Source of the DNA: Pisolithus tinctorius
Taxonomy: Eukaryota; Basidiomycota; Agaricomycetes; Boletales; Pisolithaceae
Direction: 5' to 3'
Assembly (NCBI GenBank): GCA_024663395.1
Contig: JANFAH010000001.1
Span: 5,890,001-5,954,000, forward strand
DNA: 64,000 bases
Shown here: positions 12,477 to 26,001 of the stretch, piece by piece
Position numbering within the stretch: position 1 is the stretch's first letter
How the letters are laid out: each line of letters begins with the position of its first letter
Translations under genes and position numbers: made by a program
Notes under the pieces: model-generated
Database searches by the model: none
Told to the model about the DNA's origin: nothing
What the model saw: only the letters and a program-made list of their open reading frames with translations

Positions 12477-12876
12477 AAATGGTTTCTTAACTTGGCTTGC
12501 TTCGCAGATACTCGTCTCTGGTGGTATAACGACGTATTGATGAAATCACTGATGTTCGGACATTTACTGGTACAACCTCTCTCTCTTGGCATTGAGTGCC
12601 ATTAATGTGCTTCATGATGGACGCTCCAGTCGCTGCAGTTTGACAGTTTTTCTTGTTCAGAGTTCACGCATTCACGTCGGGTATCGTTGCTGCGTTTACT
12701 CTCGTACTACATCTGCGATTCGCTATGGATTTGCATTTTCTTCCGCTCGTTCAAATTACCCTGCTTGCTGTCCTTGCTTGTAATGGCTACCCAACACTAT
12801 GCTTTGTATCGTACAGAAGCGTTGACGCGATAGAAATTGGTGAATCGTTTACATAACTACCAGGACAACCATGTAT
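12477..12876. other. intergenic, convergent 3' ends
   Basis: About 400 bp between the convergent stops of the RING/RRM and PPOX genes. Only short frames are present (largest 67 codons). It probably carries both 3' UTRs; no further signal is visible. Confidence 0.5.
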
Positions 12877-13928
12877 TCAGAGACTAAAAGGCAGCTTCAC
12901 TTTACCAAGGATTCTGGTGATTGTAATGACAGTGAAAGCACCCAGGAAGAATCCCAAGACGAGCGCCTTTTCGGGGTGCTGGACAATGCCATGGCCGTCT
13001 TTATTAGAGGTCCTACTAGTATCATGCAACGTCAGCATGGGGGTCTTCTGAAAATTGTTACGCGGGACAATGCGCGCTATGGCGTCCGGTGCTGTAAGTA
13101 GTCCAGGAAGGCCATCAAGAGAACTCATATTGTTCTTGAGCCAATACTCGCGGAGTGAATTGGGAGGGACATTGATCTGCTGGGCATCGACGTCCTCCGA
13201 ATCAGCAGGCAAAGCATGGGCTCTGTCAACGCGTTCCCTCCCGTCGCTGAACCTGTGAAGCCGAGTACGGTGTGCCACGAAGTTGTACAGTGGAACAGCA
13301 AAGCCGCAGGACTGGTATATAGCGTAGAGAAACGGTATGGGGGTATAATTAATGATTAATGAGAAGAGTGTAGCATTGCACCGTAGCATACTTACCGAGC
13401 TGACCTTGAATACATCAATGACTATAGCGGCCCGCGACCCGGGCTGGCGAGTTGCTTGTGGGATAAGGGTACTGTATTCAGGGGTTCCGTATTCGTACAC
13501 GGTACCTGCGCCGTACAACGTGCGATGGTAAGGACGACACGGCATGCCAGACAAACGGCAATGTATTGCTTGGCGTACCGATGCCCCACAGACGCACGAT
13601 CCTTGGTGGTCCGTCAAATGCATTGAATAATATTGTGATACGCCCATTCTCACGAAGATGCGAGATGGTCTCGACACCTGCCAATTCCAAATATTGAGGG
13701 GCCTGACATGTAGGACCGATCATCATCAGTGTGAAACGCACCGCTACCCGTTAGGTCTTCGTAATAGACCTTCCTGGAATCCACTACATGGAAGGTATTC
13801 TCCCCACCTTTCGGCGAGAGGTTGACGTGCCCATGCACATTCATGGGAGCCGTAGCAACCCAATACATGCGTTGTTTCTTAATCCATTCAACGAGGGATT
13901 CTGGGATCTCGTCGTAGAAAACGACCAT
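12877..13928 (-). CDS. PPOX-like FMN-binding split-barrel protein with C-terminal membrane anchor
   Basis: Four exons (13928-13742, 13677-13579, 13505-13396, 13311-12877) give 276 residues. The N-terminal about 150 residues match the fungal pyridoxamine 5'-phosphate oxidase-like family: FYDEIPESLVEWIKKQRMYW, ATAPMNVHGHVNLSPKGG, VYYEDLTGSGVETISHLREN, GRITILFNAFDGPPRIVRLWG and SCGFAVPL. These split barrels usually bind FMN or a related cofactor, but the substrate of this fungal subgroup is unknown, so it should not be called vitamin B6 oxidase. Residues about 155-235 are polar and contain WLKNNMSSLDGLPGL. Near the end there is one hydrophobic helix (ALVLGFFLGAFTVITITRIL) followed by a few basic residues, which suggests a tail anchor. 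The CBS-domain gene lies upstream in tandem, 300 bp away. Confidence 0.82.
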
Positions 13929-14230
13929 GGTGGAACACAGGAAAGATGAATCACTCGATTAAACGCCCACTAAAGGGAGGCATGTGAGCAATCGTGACTC
14001 AGTCACCTTGACTTATGTACGTACTGGATGGAGTCGGTCTCTTAAGTTGTATTGAATAGCCCTGTTATCCTGGAGGCGAGCTTAGTGGCGGTGTTGCGTC
14101 ATGCGTCATCGAATCATCACCCACAATCTACATGTCTATTGCTCAAAAGATGAAAGACACTTGGAGATTACAGTGGCCCGTGGTTGTATGATGGGAACGC
14201 ATTAGGAGCTATAAATACAAAACAAATGCC

Positions 14231-15034
14231 TCAATCTGATATACCTCTCCTAGAGACAAAGTTCTGGCGGCGAAAGGGCGGTAAGCTTTGTTGTTGACAA
14301 GACAGAAAAAGGCAGCTCACGTCTAAATCCTGAGAAGTGGCTACAGCAAGAACGAACTTCCTGTCATAATCCGTCACTTTGCTCTTCTGATCAGCCAGCA
14401 TTGACGGCTATCGATCCCTAAGTGCGTACCTAATGCAAACAAGTTGTCGCGAAGAAATTCTGCTAGATCCGCCAGTGGCGTATCGGGCGTGACGAGGGTA
14501 TATGGTTCACTTGCTTTGCGATTAAACTTGGTCATGTACTTCACCACAGAGTCGCTCTGGCAGCCGGATAGGTCAATACGGATAGACGCCGAGATTGCAG
14601 AGACACAAAAGTAAAACTAAGCACAGTGCAATTCCAGATAGAAACGCACCGGTTGTGCGATACCTGCTTCCCACTTGGCTTTCAGCGCAGCCACGTCAAC
14701 ATAGCCAAGAGGACGTCGCTTGCTATTCAGCACGCTGCAGAGTGTCGGTCAGTATTTGCTCTATGATGATGAACCAACTTAGTTACGGTATCTGTGAGAA
14801 GTCGCGATCGTATGCTAGCTGGATTGCACGAGAAATAGACTCATGGGATGGGAGCGAGAAAGCAGGTGGCAGTTGCAGATCCTGTACAATCACAACGTCA
14901 CGATTCTGTTACCCTCGCAGTGTCAGAGATCAAGGTACCTCTACAACAGCCCCCCTGTACTTGTCCATCGGTAGCAGCGAGGGTAGCATAGGTGCTAAGC
15001 CTGGGGTTACGGAGGTGAGCAGGGTGGTGGCCAT
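14231..15034 (-). CDS. small CBS-domain protein
   Basis: Six short exons (15034-14939, 14905-14787, 14734-14650, 14556-14430, 14376-14321, 14263-14231) close exactly in frame to 171 residues. The protein appears to consist of a pair of CBS motifs. The first is about residues 33-85 (NRDVVIVQDLQLPPAF, SISRAIQLAYDRDFSQIPV, then RRPLGYVDVAALK). The second is about residues 93-165 (SDSVVKYMTKF, YTLVTPDTPLADLAEFLRDN, FALVTDYDRKFVLAVATSQDLD). CBS pairs bind adenosine nucleotides or related ligands and often regulate a partner; as a stand-alone protein its partner is unknown. The exon 3 donor was taken at GTGCGT (14649) because the earlier GTATCG leaves the next exon out of frame. The start codon is 156 bp from the divergent MLH1 start, so the two probably share a promoter region. 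Confidence 0.85.
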
Positions 15035-15190
15035 TTATGACGACGGAGATGGTTCGGCTGCAAGTATGCAGAGAGGGCTGAGCTGATCGAAATGCACGTG
15101 GACAGGCCAGGGTCGTCCTAATCGGGCATCTGCTTTGCGCCTATGACGCGCCTTGCAATTTACGCGTGCTACACCTCCTTGGAACGAGCA

Positions 15191-17986
15191 ATGAGCCAGG
15201 AAAAGTCCACGTCATCTTCGCAAAACCCTCTACCAATACATCGACTGCACCAGTCATTAATAAACCGCATAGCCGCAGGAGAGGTAATAATCATAGTTGT
15301 GACGGACCATTTAAATAATGCTCACAAGTAAAGATCATTCACCGACCTGCGTCTGCATTGAAAGAACTGCTAGAGAACTGCCTGGACGCACGAGCAACGT
15401 CAATAAAAATCACCGTCAAGGATGGTGGCATGAAACTCCTTCAAATCCAAGATAATGGCTGCGGTATACGTGTAGGTTGTTTCCAAGTCGTGCGCACCGT
15501 ACAACTTCTGGTTTTTGTAGAGATCCGATCTACCGATCCTTGCCGAGCGGTTCACGACGTCCAAGATATCGTCGTTCTCTGATCTATCTCGAATTACGAC
15601 CTACGGCTTTCGTGGCGAAGCCCTGGCCTCTATATCTCACGTCGCACGTCTCTCTGTGGTAACCAAGACGAGGTCCGAAGCTCATGCATGGAAGTATGTG
15701 ACACTCACTTAGAATACGAAAACATTTGGTTTCTCATCTTCTTGAAAGAGCGTGCTATTTGGACAGTGTACTTGTTCCTTCAAAACCAGGTCAGACACCG
15801 GATCCCAAGCCTTGTGCGGGAGTTGATGGGACAATAATCACCGTATGTTGTACATCGGGACGATGGTGAATAACGAACGACGACGCAGACAGATCGAAGA
15901 TATGTTTTATAATACCCCAATTCGATTGTCTGCTCTTCGAAGTCCTTCGGAAGAATATGCAAAGGTTCTGGATGTCGTGACGAAATACGCGGTGCATAAC
16001 CCAGCCATTTCTTTCCTTTGCAAGAAGGTATATTATCGCGGAAATTACAGTGTATTTCCGACCTTGACCATGTCCACAGGCCGGGTCTCCAAGCCCGGAA
16101 ATATCGACTTCCCCAGCCTCGGACATCCTTCAAGCAATCCGATCGCTGTATGGTCATGCAATCGCGAAGGAGTTGCTACGCGTTGATGTTACTTCCGAGC
16201 AGTCCAAAGATGGTATTGATGACCCTGAAAGATGGTCCGCTGAAGCCTACTGCACAAATGCAAATTTCCAAGCTAAGAAGATGGTGTTTCTCCTTTTCAT
16301 CAACCGTGCGTTCGTTAGCTGCTTGATACCTACTCACCAGAGGCGATCTCTCATGGCTCTACTATAGACCGTCTGGTGGAATCATCTCCTCTCAGAAGGG
16401 CAATAGAGAGTGTGTACAGCGGATTTTTGCCCAAGGGCGCGTTCCCTTTTGTGTACTTGAGGTAAACTGAGTCACAGCACTGTGGTGGGTCTCCACTTAT
16501 TTCATCCAGCATTGAAATGGATCCTCGTTCTGTCGACGTTAATGTACACCCAACCAAACGAGAAGTCTTGTTTTTAAATGAAGAGGCTATTGTAGAGCGG
16601 ATATCGGACGCCATACAGCAGAATGTGGTGGGCCAGAGTCAATCGAGGGTGTTCGAATACCAGGTATCTCTCTAAGCCAATATGTTTTCGGGGTACTTAC
16701 TCAGACTTAAGACCCTCCTCCCCGGCGTATCAACAAATTCGGCATCGTTGAAAGGCAAGAAGAAAGCGAGGGAAGATGGAAATGAAAGTGAAAGTGAAGA
16801 CAGCAACGAAAACGATGATGGACCTACAAAAAGCGCACCCCTTGGTAGGCTTGAAAGCTATCCTGACGACAGTCGACTCACTTCTTCTAGTACAAAAGAC
16901 TCTTTCTCAGCACAAAGTGCGGACGTCACTCCAAGATCGTACCCTGGAGTCCATGCTTCCTGTGAACGATCCGTCGCGTTCGGACGACTCGTCCGGGAGA
17001 GCAGTACGACTAAAGGACATTAAGGAGTCCCAATGTAGCCTGACCTCAATAGCGGAACTCAGGCAATCCGTTGTCAAGAATGTCCACCATGGTTAGTTGC
17101 GTGATTAATGCATAGTTTCATAGCTAAGAGCCACTTCTTAGATCTCACTGAGATTATCAGGAATCATGTATTCGTCGGGATTGTTGACAATATTCGTTGT
17201 CTATCACTTATTCAACACTCGACGAAACTGTACCTTATCAACCATGCTACCTTGGCGTATGTACCTACACTCACTCTTTGCTGCTAACAAACTGATGAAT
17301 CAACGACGTATCCGTAGAGAAGAAATGTTTTACCAACTAGCACTAATGCAATTTGGTAACTATAGGCGGTTACGTCTTGACCCACACCCGCCTTTGCGCA
17401 CACTCGTCGAGCTTGCAGTCAATACCGAAAGTGGCACAGAACGGAGTGGCTTACAGAAGTCTGAGATAGTGGACGTAAGTGCCATGTTATATGGGGTGAG
17501 CACGTTGGTGTCACTAGAGTTTTCAGCGTATTGCGCGAACCCTAGTCGACCGGCGTGAGATGCTCAGTGAATATTTCGCACTGGACATCTCTGAGTCGGG
17601 AGATGTCCTGACTCTGCCGCATTTGCTTAAGGAGTACACTCCAGACCTTAACAAGTTACCAACTTTTCTCATGCGACTAGGTCCACAGGTTAGGGACATT
17701 CTGTTTCAGTTTGCATTCTTTCTTCTCATATTCTTAGGTTGACTGGAAGTCGGAACGAGAATGTTTTGAGTCTTTCATGCGTGAACTAGCCTATTTCTAC
17801 TCGCCCGCATCTGGCGTTTGGTCTGGTGATGGTGCTGGACAAGAGAAATCCGCCGCATGGCAAACGGAACATATATTGTTCCATGCACTACGGAGGTTCT
17901 TCATCGCACCCAGGTCTTTACTGGACAACGATGTTGTTCAAGTGGCCAATCTGCCTGACTTGTACCGAGTATTCGAGAGGTGTTGA
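15191..17986 (+). CDS. MLH1: DNA mismatch repair protein Mlh1 (MutL homologue)
   Basis: Fourteen exons close in frame to 707 residues: 15191-15283, 15334-15471, 15521-15693, 15749-15842, 15893-16027, 16080-16305, 16368-16461, 16510-16663, 16712-16844, 16891-17091, 17142-17256, 17318-17474, 17527-17688 and 17738-17986. The GHKL ATPase motifs are intact: [18 protein letters not shown] with the catalytic Glu, DNGCGIR, ERFTTSK and [30 protein letters not shown] and [15 protein letters not shown] follow in the transducer domain. A Ser/Glu-rich linker separates these from the C-terminal dimerisation domain. The protein ends in FERC, the hallmark Mlh1 C-terminus that contributes to the endonuclease site of the Mlh1-Pms1 heterodimer. 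It acts in the nucleus downstream of MutS complexes. An in-frame ATG at 15143 could extend the N-terminus. It is convergent with the Furry-like gene; the stops are about 105 bp apart. Confidence 0.96.
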
Positions 17987-18090
17987 CCAGGCATTTCAGT
18001 TTGGATTCTTTATTAGTTGTACTCGTACATTCCAGAATATATGCGCTGTACTTATGCCAATGCCGGTCCATATGGGTACTAGTGGTATGG

Positions 18091-21000
18091 CTAGCCAAGG
18101 TGGGTACCATTCGGTCCTTCACGATGGTAAGCAGGGGAATCGAATACAAATGCGTCCAGTTCTGACTCAGACCCACTATCATCGGCAGAATCGTCGGAAA
18201 AGTAGTGTAGGTTGCCAATCTGGAACGCGTCTGCGAACGGCGTGTGGGGCGCATCGTCAGAATCCCCAGTGGAACGTGCAATGATGGATGCGACCCGCTC
18301 CTCGAGTTGCTGGCTTGGAAGGAGAACCTGTTGCTGAGATCTATTATTCTGGAAGAACTCGCTCAAATCGTGCAAATCCTGGACTAGCACGCCCAAGTCC
18401 TCATCTAATCCATCCGTAAACGAAACAATATTTCCCCGGGATTCCAACCGAATGAGAGACGGGCGCCAAGAACCAATGCACGTTTGGGCGACCGCATACA
18501 GGTTGTGTCGGTATTCGGTACGTCTGGTGTCGACATGCGGAATGGACCACCCGGACTCCTCGGGGACCCCAAATATCTCGCCGTCGTCAACGGTCCCGTG
18601 ATTGAGAGCTCCGTGCATGCTCATACGTAGGACCTGTCTCGCATTTGGCCCGCCATGTACTTTATTGGGTTCTTCAAGGACATCCAGTGCCTGCGCTGCT
18701 AGGTCCCCTTCAACAAGTCTAAGCAACGGCATCAGGTGTTCCGTAGTGAGGCAGTGTGACGCGTTCCGCAGATCGCGTTGTTCGAAGAACACCTTCAACA
18801 CCTGCATGGTGTGAACGCGCACCCAGTTCTCTTTGTTGAGGACCAGGCCAAGAAGTAGCGTTGAGACATTAGTCCAATGTGCTGCGTAGTGCTCACGAAG
18901 GGTAGCCGCGGACTGCCGAAGAAAGTCATCCTTGGTCCGAAAACGATTCTTCACAAGTGATGTCATTACACGAGTGATGGAGTCTCGACCTTCCTGCTCT
19001 GCTAGTCTGGCTATACACGTGCAGAACTCGTCGAGTGCTGCATCACGATTGTCGCTCACCATGGCTCGCAGGCACCAGGGTAAGGATAGAGTGAAGAGCT
19101 CACACAAGCGACGCTCTGAAGGCTCCACGAGTCGCGAGTCTGATACACGTGTTAGTTGTAGCAAAGCAGTAAATGTGTCTTGCATTGTCACGGCCGAGCG
19201 CATGCCACCCAACAAATAGGTTTGTAGGCCGCTTGAAGCATTCCACGATTCAGGTTGCTGGAACAGGAGCGACCCAACGACATCTGCATCTTCCAGGTCA
19301 AGCCGAGAGAGAACGGATATTAGGAGCTTGACTGCTTCTACAAACTCCCGTTCCACCACAGTCATGAGGCATGCTGCAGCGGTCCAGAAAATTTTAGGAA
19401 GGAGTGCAGGCTCATAGTTTCCCGCAACAACCGAAGCGGTAATCGCTGTTATGATCTCTGCATTGACCGGATGAAGTTCTGAATCTTGATCTCCGGCCAT
19501 GGTAGTGAAACGAACTAGGATATGCCCAAGAACAGCCTGGGTAAGAGGGAGCTTCAAACACCGATAGACCTGAAGGCACCGCATGGCAATGCTGCGGATT
19601 ACACAATGGTCCAAGTATTCGATGGCAACCTTGCCTAGCTGGGATGCCAAGTCTGGTACGAAGAGTCCGATGACAGAAAGTATCTGGTCCACAACGTATT
19701 CCATGCGAGTGTTGACAACGTCTATCGGATCTTCATCAGTCCAGAATAGGGAGTCTCCCCTACCCTCCATGGCGGAAACAACGGATAGTAGTGCTGTTCG
19801 GTTGGGAGCTCCAACCTTATCTGTGGCAGGCGGGTACCATGGGATGCAAGACCTCGTTAGCTGGAACAGCATACGCCGAGCCGCAGCGCGCAGCATTGGC
19901 ACTCGGTGGTCGATATGGGAAAGGACAGCCAAGAGGATGGCGGATATCTCATTGCCATAGGTCCATAGCCGCTCCAGCGCCGTCGAACCAATGAACAGCA
20001 TTGCATACTGGGCAGATCCTAGGAAATATCTCGGCTGGTCGTCGGCGAATAACACGTCTAAATCCGACCACAGTTCGACTTCAGCCGGCGCCAAGTGTCT
20101 AAGCCTGTGGTCAAGCGTGGGCAGCATTCTCTCGGGCTCGCAGATACTGCACAGCTCTTCGAATATCTGGACACCAACGGCCGACCTCGAAAGACATGCT
20201 ATCACCTCGGATGCACATTTCACAAAGGATCTCGTGGCCACTTTGGAAGATTCGTTAACTAGGAATGAGGCGACAGCACGTCCACAACGGGGGTCTGGAA
20301 CTTCTACCAGACTAGCCCATATTGCACCAATTTGTTCCGGTTCCGCGTCACTGTATCTTTTGGTGAGAGTGAGCAAGTGGTAAACCGCGAAGCTCCCATC
20401 AGTGGTGAGATGTAAAGAGTGCGGGTCCTCGTCCTGCACGTGGAGATGTGGTACCCAATGTTCCAAGCTCTGAAGCATAAGATGAGACACCCTTCCACCA
20501 CCACCGTGATGTATCCGCAGAAGGAGTGCGCTAACTTCCGCAAGGACGTCATGAGCTTGGGCAGGATGCTCCCCGGCCATACATTCGGCGATTAGCCGAT
20601 GAGTCTGCAAGTACACGCTCGGCGCGGGATTGACGATCATCGTCTCAAACTCAGCCATAGCTATGACACCCGAGGCACGTTCATGAGTGGCAACGAGGAT
20701 ATCGAAAGCACGCCGTCTGATCGAAATATCGTTATGGCAGAGGTTTGCCGTTCCTAGAGTGACAATTTGAGGAAAGGTGAAGGGATGGTCCGGAGTATCG
20801 CAAACTACATCCGCGACAACTTCGAAAAATGCAGTAGCGGTCAAAGAGGAAGTGGTTGGATCACAGAAACTGCGGCGCATGACGTCACTCAAGAAGGTCG
20901 AGCTTAGCTGCGGTAAGGTAAGTAGAGACTTCAGTGCTTTCCTGTCCAAGAATATGAGAAGGTTGCGGTTATCCATAAGGAAACCAACCTCGCGCTCGCT

Positions 21001-24000
21001 CTTAGATGTATGTGATCAGTTTCAAAGACGGCGTGGAGGCGTTCGACTAGTTGTCCTGGGTCGGGAGTTCTGAGGTCTTGCGGAGGTCGCTCAGTCGGAG
21101 ACGTAGATTCCATGGCATCTTGGGGAAGGCAAGCTTTTTGCTGCAGAACTTGAGTATAACGACACGACACAACCACGGAACAGCTCACACAAAGCGCTGC
21201 TAGCGCACCAATCGTTGCATTGGACAGGAGTTTGGTCTCGTTCTGGAACCGTTCAGCGACTTCCATTTGTGGGTCATTGTTTGCAGCTACTGCGGCTCTT
21301 TGCATAAGAATAAACCTTTGTTTAACAGACTCGCTCTGGGGACCGTACTGACACCACCCCTCTACTAGCCGATAAAGCGTGATGTGGATGTTGGGAGGGG
21401 TGAAACGATCTGAATCCGGCAGACCTGCCAGAGCATCAAAGAGGCGTTCAACTAATCCACAAAAATAGCGTCGCAAGCGCTGGTGAGCATAGTTTTCTCG
21501 ATTTTCGGGTACCACGAGAAATGCTTGAGTATTTCTGACGAATTTCAGAGCATGGGAGAGCGCGTCCTGCTTGGCCGTCAAGTTTGGGTGTTGCAAATGC
21601 GGTGCGGTGAGGTAGTAGATACGCGCAACCGCAGAGTGCAGTCTCGATTGACGACGAGAGCGACCGGTCCAACCTGATGAGCCATTTTTCGGCCTGATCT
21701 CGTCGTAGAACTGACGCGCGAATGAGTTAAGATCTTCGAGGAGCTGTGAGTACGCCTCAGGTGGGAAAGAACTGATACTCAAAACAGCAGCATCTCTGAA
21801 TGGAGCGTAATCAGAGTCCAAGAACGGAGTCAGGTGCCTGAATAGATTCCGAGAAGTGGATGTTCTCTCTCGCTCGAAGCCAACGTCTGATGGAACCCGC
21901 GAATGTTCCCTGCCTGCATGCACCATGGCAAGGCGACCCTCAGATACTGTGACCGTGGATGAGAGAATTTTAATCCAAACGTGCCACTGATCGATCAACT
22001 GCATGTTCTCTTTGATAAGCTTGTGACCGTCTTTTTCAGACGCCCGAGAGGATTGTGAACGGATTGCTGAACCAGATATCCCGGCAAGATGTAACATAGT
22101 AGAGTGATAGCGAGATACGGCAGCTTCGACGATAGCTCTGCAATCGGAAACCAGGTGAGGTGCAAGCGACTGAGAGGAACGCATGAAGGATGGATATATG
22201 TGTCGCCAGATTCTGCGGTCTTTGTCATTGTTGCTATCCGCGATGCGTAAGAGAACGTCCGGTTTGCCTGACTTCTTCCACTGCTGCAAACGATCGAATT
22301 CAGCGCGATCCAGAAGTTCATCAAAGCCTTGCAAATTGTTGTGAACGTTGTGCTGAAACAGGGTTGAAAACTGTGTCGATACTAGACTTGGATCTGATAA
22401 TGCGAGAGTGGCAAACAAGGACTGTAGCGACCGCACTAGCTTAACACCGATGCACCGAATAGATGATAGTTCGTATGACAGCAGGAAAAGGGCGCCAGCT
22501 GCGATATCTCGTGCTTGCGTTGCAATTGTCTGTAAATCGTTTCCTATAGCGTCCAGCTTCTTTCCGTGAGTCAACCCCGAGATCCAGCTGTCGACTATGC
22601 TTGTCCAAAGGTTCAATAACCTTGTGCTCTCGAGTACCATCCGGATACCAGCCACCTCGCGTTCGAGACTCCTAGGGTCAAACAATAAGGTCGTGAAACA
22701 CTTCAACACGGTAAGACCGTGACGTGCATCCTTCATCAATCGTCGCAGGGCAGCACCAGCCGCCTCACCAACCCGAGGCTCTACGTGTATCACACCCCGT
22801 ACCAGCATATCAACAGCATCTGGAAGGGAAAGCGACGGCGTATGAAGACAACGTGGCCAAGATTGGAAGCAGGACTGGAGAATGCTCATCTGAGAGACCA
22901 GCTGACTCGGGTATGCAACTGCTCCCTCTGGATGTCGTCGTATGACTACGTTATGCGATTCTTCAAAGGAAGTACCGCCACTGGTTGAAGATAAACGGGA
23001 AAGAGCCCACTGCTCATCAAAGACGGACATGCGGCCAACAGCCTTGAAGCAAGACTGTGCAATAGCAGAGATGGCCGCACCAAACCGTTCGCAGAAGTCC
23101 TGAACCCCAGGTTTGGACAGCAAGGCCGATGGTAATGTGTCCGAGGATGACGGATAATCATCCCAAGATGGCACAGCGGAAAAATCGGAGCTTGACGGCC
23201 ATGTCGGCGTCGGATCTTCGCGCTCCACGGCGTGAAGGGTAAGCAAAGTCGCTTGCACCGCAACCGCAACTCTCTCAGGGACCAAAACGCCAGAGGATTC
23301 CTGCAAAAGATCCATGCAGAAATCACGACCAAAGTCGAAGTACTTGGAGAGTACAAAATGTATGACACAGATGAATGGTTCCAGGTGTTCTTCATTGGGA
23401 TAAACTAGTGCCCGTCCTTGAGGGAATAGTTGTTTGAGCAGCGTATCGAGTTTAGCTGTACTCGTCGAGGCAGACTCTTGACATCGAAAGAGATAAGTCC
23501 AGATCAAGCGCACTACGCCATTCATTATCGGTATACGACTTGGTTTATCCTAAACGAGGAAAATTAGCGAAAAGCCTCGTGTGGCACGGTCGACACATAC
23601 CTTGAGTTTTCCAATTCCATACTCAAAACAAGCTGTCCATGCTTTGAGAAAGAATTGATGTGGGGCAACACATAGGGTTGTCACCGCGAGCGGGTACGCC
23701 GCTTGCCAATACCGCGGCTTTCCCATCATTTCTCGAGCACGAGGATAGATCCTTTCGATGGCTTTTCCCCATAGCGGATGATTGACTTCCGCTTGTGCAG
23801 TCTACTCCATGATGTAATAAGCTGTCAAGGACACTATCAAGAGCGACCTTGCACACCTTGCCAATGGGATGGAGTAACCGTACGATCGTTTCTGCGAAAG
23901 CGATTTTAAAACGGAGTCCATGTGCATTTTCGAATGACTTCGCCAGCGACTCCATGAATTCTGCGCCTTCTTCGAAAGCTTCAGGCGGCCAAACCTTCGA

Positions 24001-25713
24001 TTTTATGGAGTGGAAAGTATATAGATTATCAAAGGCAGAAAAACTAGTTTTATAAAATGGACCCACCTTGAGCTGCACGTGGCGTAAGCCTTTAACCAAA
24101 TTCTCAAACTTGGTATCCGAGTCTTTCGCGACCTGACCACCGGCGACTGGCGCGAGTTCATTAAGGAAACGATCAGTCACACTCACAAATCTGTCGCAGG
24201 TAAGAAGCAGAGAACACCATGAAGAAAAAAATCCGACCTGATCCTAGCAAGACACCCCAAGACGACAGCATAAAGTTCAGTACATGATCGGTAGTTGGTA
24301 TTTGAAGTTGCTGCAGGACTCTTGAACTGGTCGAAGATAGTCTCTTCTAGGGAGTAACCAAGCGTATCGCCCAGAGCTTGAGGAGGCAAGGAAGAAAGGA
24401 CCGAGATCAGTGCTCTGCACATAATATAGATAACAGCAAGGGATCGATGCTCCGCCGTTCGCGACCGCGTAGAACTTGCACCGCCAGCACCTGACAAGTC
24501 ACCAATTCCACGACGCCATCGCGTAATAGCCTCCACCACATTTTTGGCATGCCGTTGTGCGATTTTAGCCAACGACCGCAATAAATCGTCAAACTGGGGG
24601 TCGAGGGACGGTGCAAAGTAATCAGTGAGAGCAGGATCGGTATTCTGTCAGAATGACATAATTAATCAAACACGATTTGCTGCTCAACGGTAAGCTTCGG
24701 GCAACAGAAACACTTACCAGACTTTCATGTAGAAATGCATCAATTTTTGCCTCTGCAAGTGTTGCAAAGCGTATGAACACAGCATGAAGCGCATAATCCG
24801 ATGGACTTTTTCCTCCGCTGATACCCACAGAGAAATCATCATCCGACATTGCTGGACTATCGCCACGAGTAGCTAGGAGTCCATCAGGGACACGAGGAAC
24901 TGGTGGTGGTGATGCAGGTGGATGGCCAAAAGTAAAGGCATGATTAGGTGGATGATGACCGGATGAATGGCCATGGTCACTACCATTGTCTGAGTTATGA
25001 AATATAGAACCTGATTGAGAGTGATGCGAACGCGCTTTCGAGTGTCCACGGGCGCGGGACAGCGATCGGGGATACCGAGACTCGCCCGCAGGCGTTGGCG
25101 GTCGAGGATGCACGTGTGGAGGGCTCGTCGTGTTATGCTTCGAAGTGGAAGTAATTGAATGGGCTAGCGATGACGTTGACCTGTTGAAAGGATTCTTCAG
25201 GATTGGGTAAACCTGGCCGTCGATGCTCGGCAAAGGAGGCACGTCAGCATTGTTTTTCGAACTGGACTTGAATGCATTTCGGATTGATGCAAAGGACGGC
25301 TTTTTGCTGAACGGAGACGCGGAGGTGCTTGCAGCGGCACCAGTCGTCGAACTTATAGTGGTAGTTCCAGAAATGGTGGACGCCGCAATAGACGGTTGTG
25401 GTACATGAGCAAAAGGCTTACGCGGTATGTGATCAAGAAATGAGTCGTTGGAGGCGAGAGAATCACCACGATTGTGCGTGCCAAAGAAACCTTTGTCAGT
25501 CGTCGTCGGTGTGAGGATTGTGGGCGACTCTGGACCAGAGTTAGATGAGCCGCCGAAACCAAACGCCCCGGCTCGTCCAAACGGAATTGGTGTTGACGAC
25601 AAGTCCTCCTCGTCGAGGTCTGTGGAAGTCTTAGATGCAGTACAGTGGTCAGGATATGCAATCTCACCGGGGATGGTTATTTGGATGCCCTCCGAGCTCA
25701 TTGTCCGCGCCAA
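18091..25713 (-). CDS. Furry/Tao3/Mor2 cell-morphogenesis scaffold
   Basis: This giant gene spans about 7.6 kb and encodes roughly 2,350-2,400 residues. Its main exons are 25713 to about 24720, about 24650-24222, about 24183-23600, 23525 to about 21025 and about 20960-18091. Residues 1-340 are Ser/Pro/His-rich and disordered. The Furry N-terminal alpha-helical region follows, with KVWPPEAFEEGAEFMESLAK, RLLHPIGK, HPLWGKAIERIYPRA, YPLAVTTLCVAPHQFFLKAW and RLIWTYLFRCQES. Two long helical-repeat exons make up the middle and C-terminal regions. Fungal orthologues (budding yeast Tao3/Pag1, fission yeast Mor2) scaffold the NDR kinase network (RAM/MOR) that controls polarised growth and cell separation. 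Translation may start at 25713 (MARTM) or 25701 (MSSEG). Small introns near 20990 and 24030 were inferred from family continuity. The length fits the family. Confidence 0.92.
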
Positions 25714-26001
25714 CTACAAGTAGCTCGAAGAAAAGCCTAAAGGCCGGCTGGAGTATGATGGGACCAAGTTGGGACTATTATGCCAAGAGTATGCAGTACT
25801 TCGGCAAGCGTCGAAGTCCCAAAATGGCAAGCGTAGTATGATGAGGGCAGCGTGATCCGTTGAAAATATTAGATACTACATGCAAGTAGGTATACGCTAC
25901 AAGAAGATCGTACGCCAGACATTCTAGTAACTTTTCAATGCAGAAAATACGCAGGAACTCCGACGTGGCCCCTGCTCTAATGACACCACTCGTTTTCTTC
26001 G

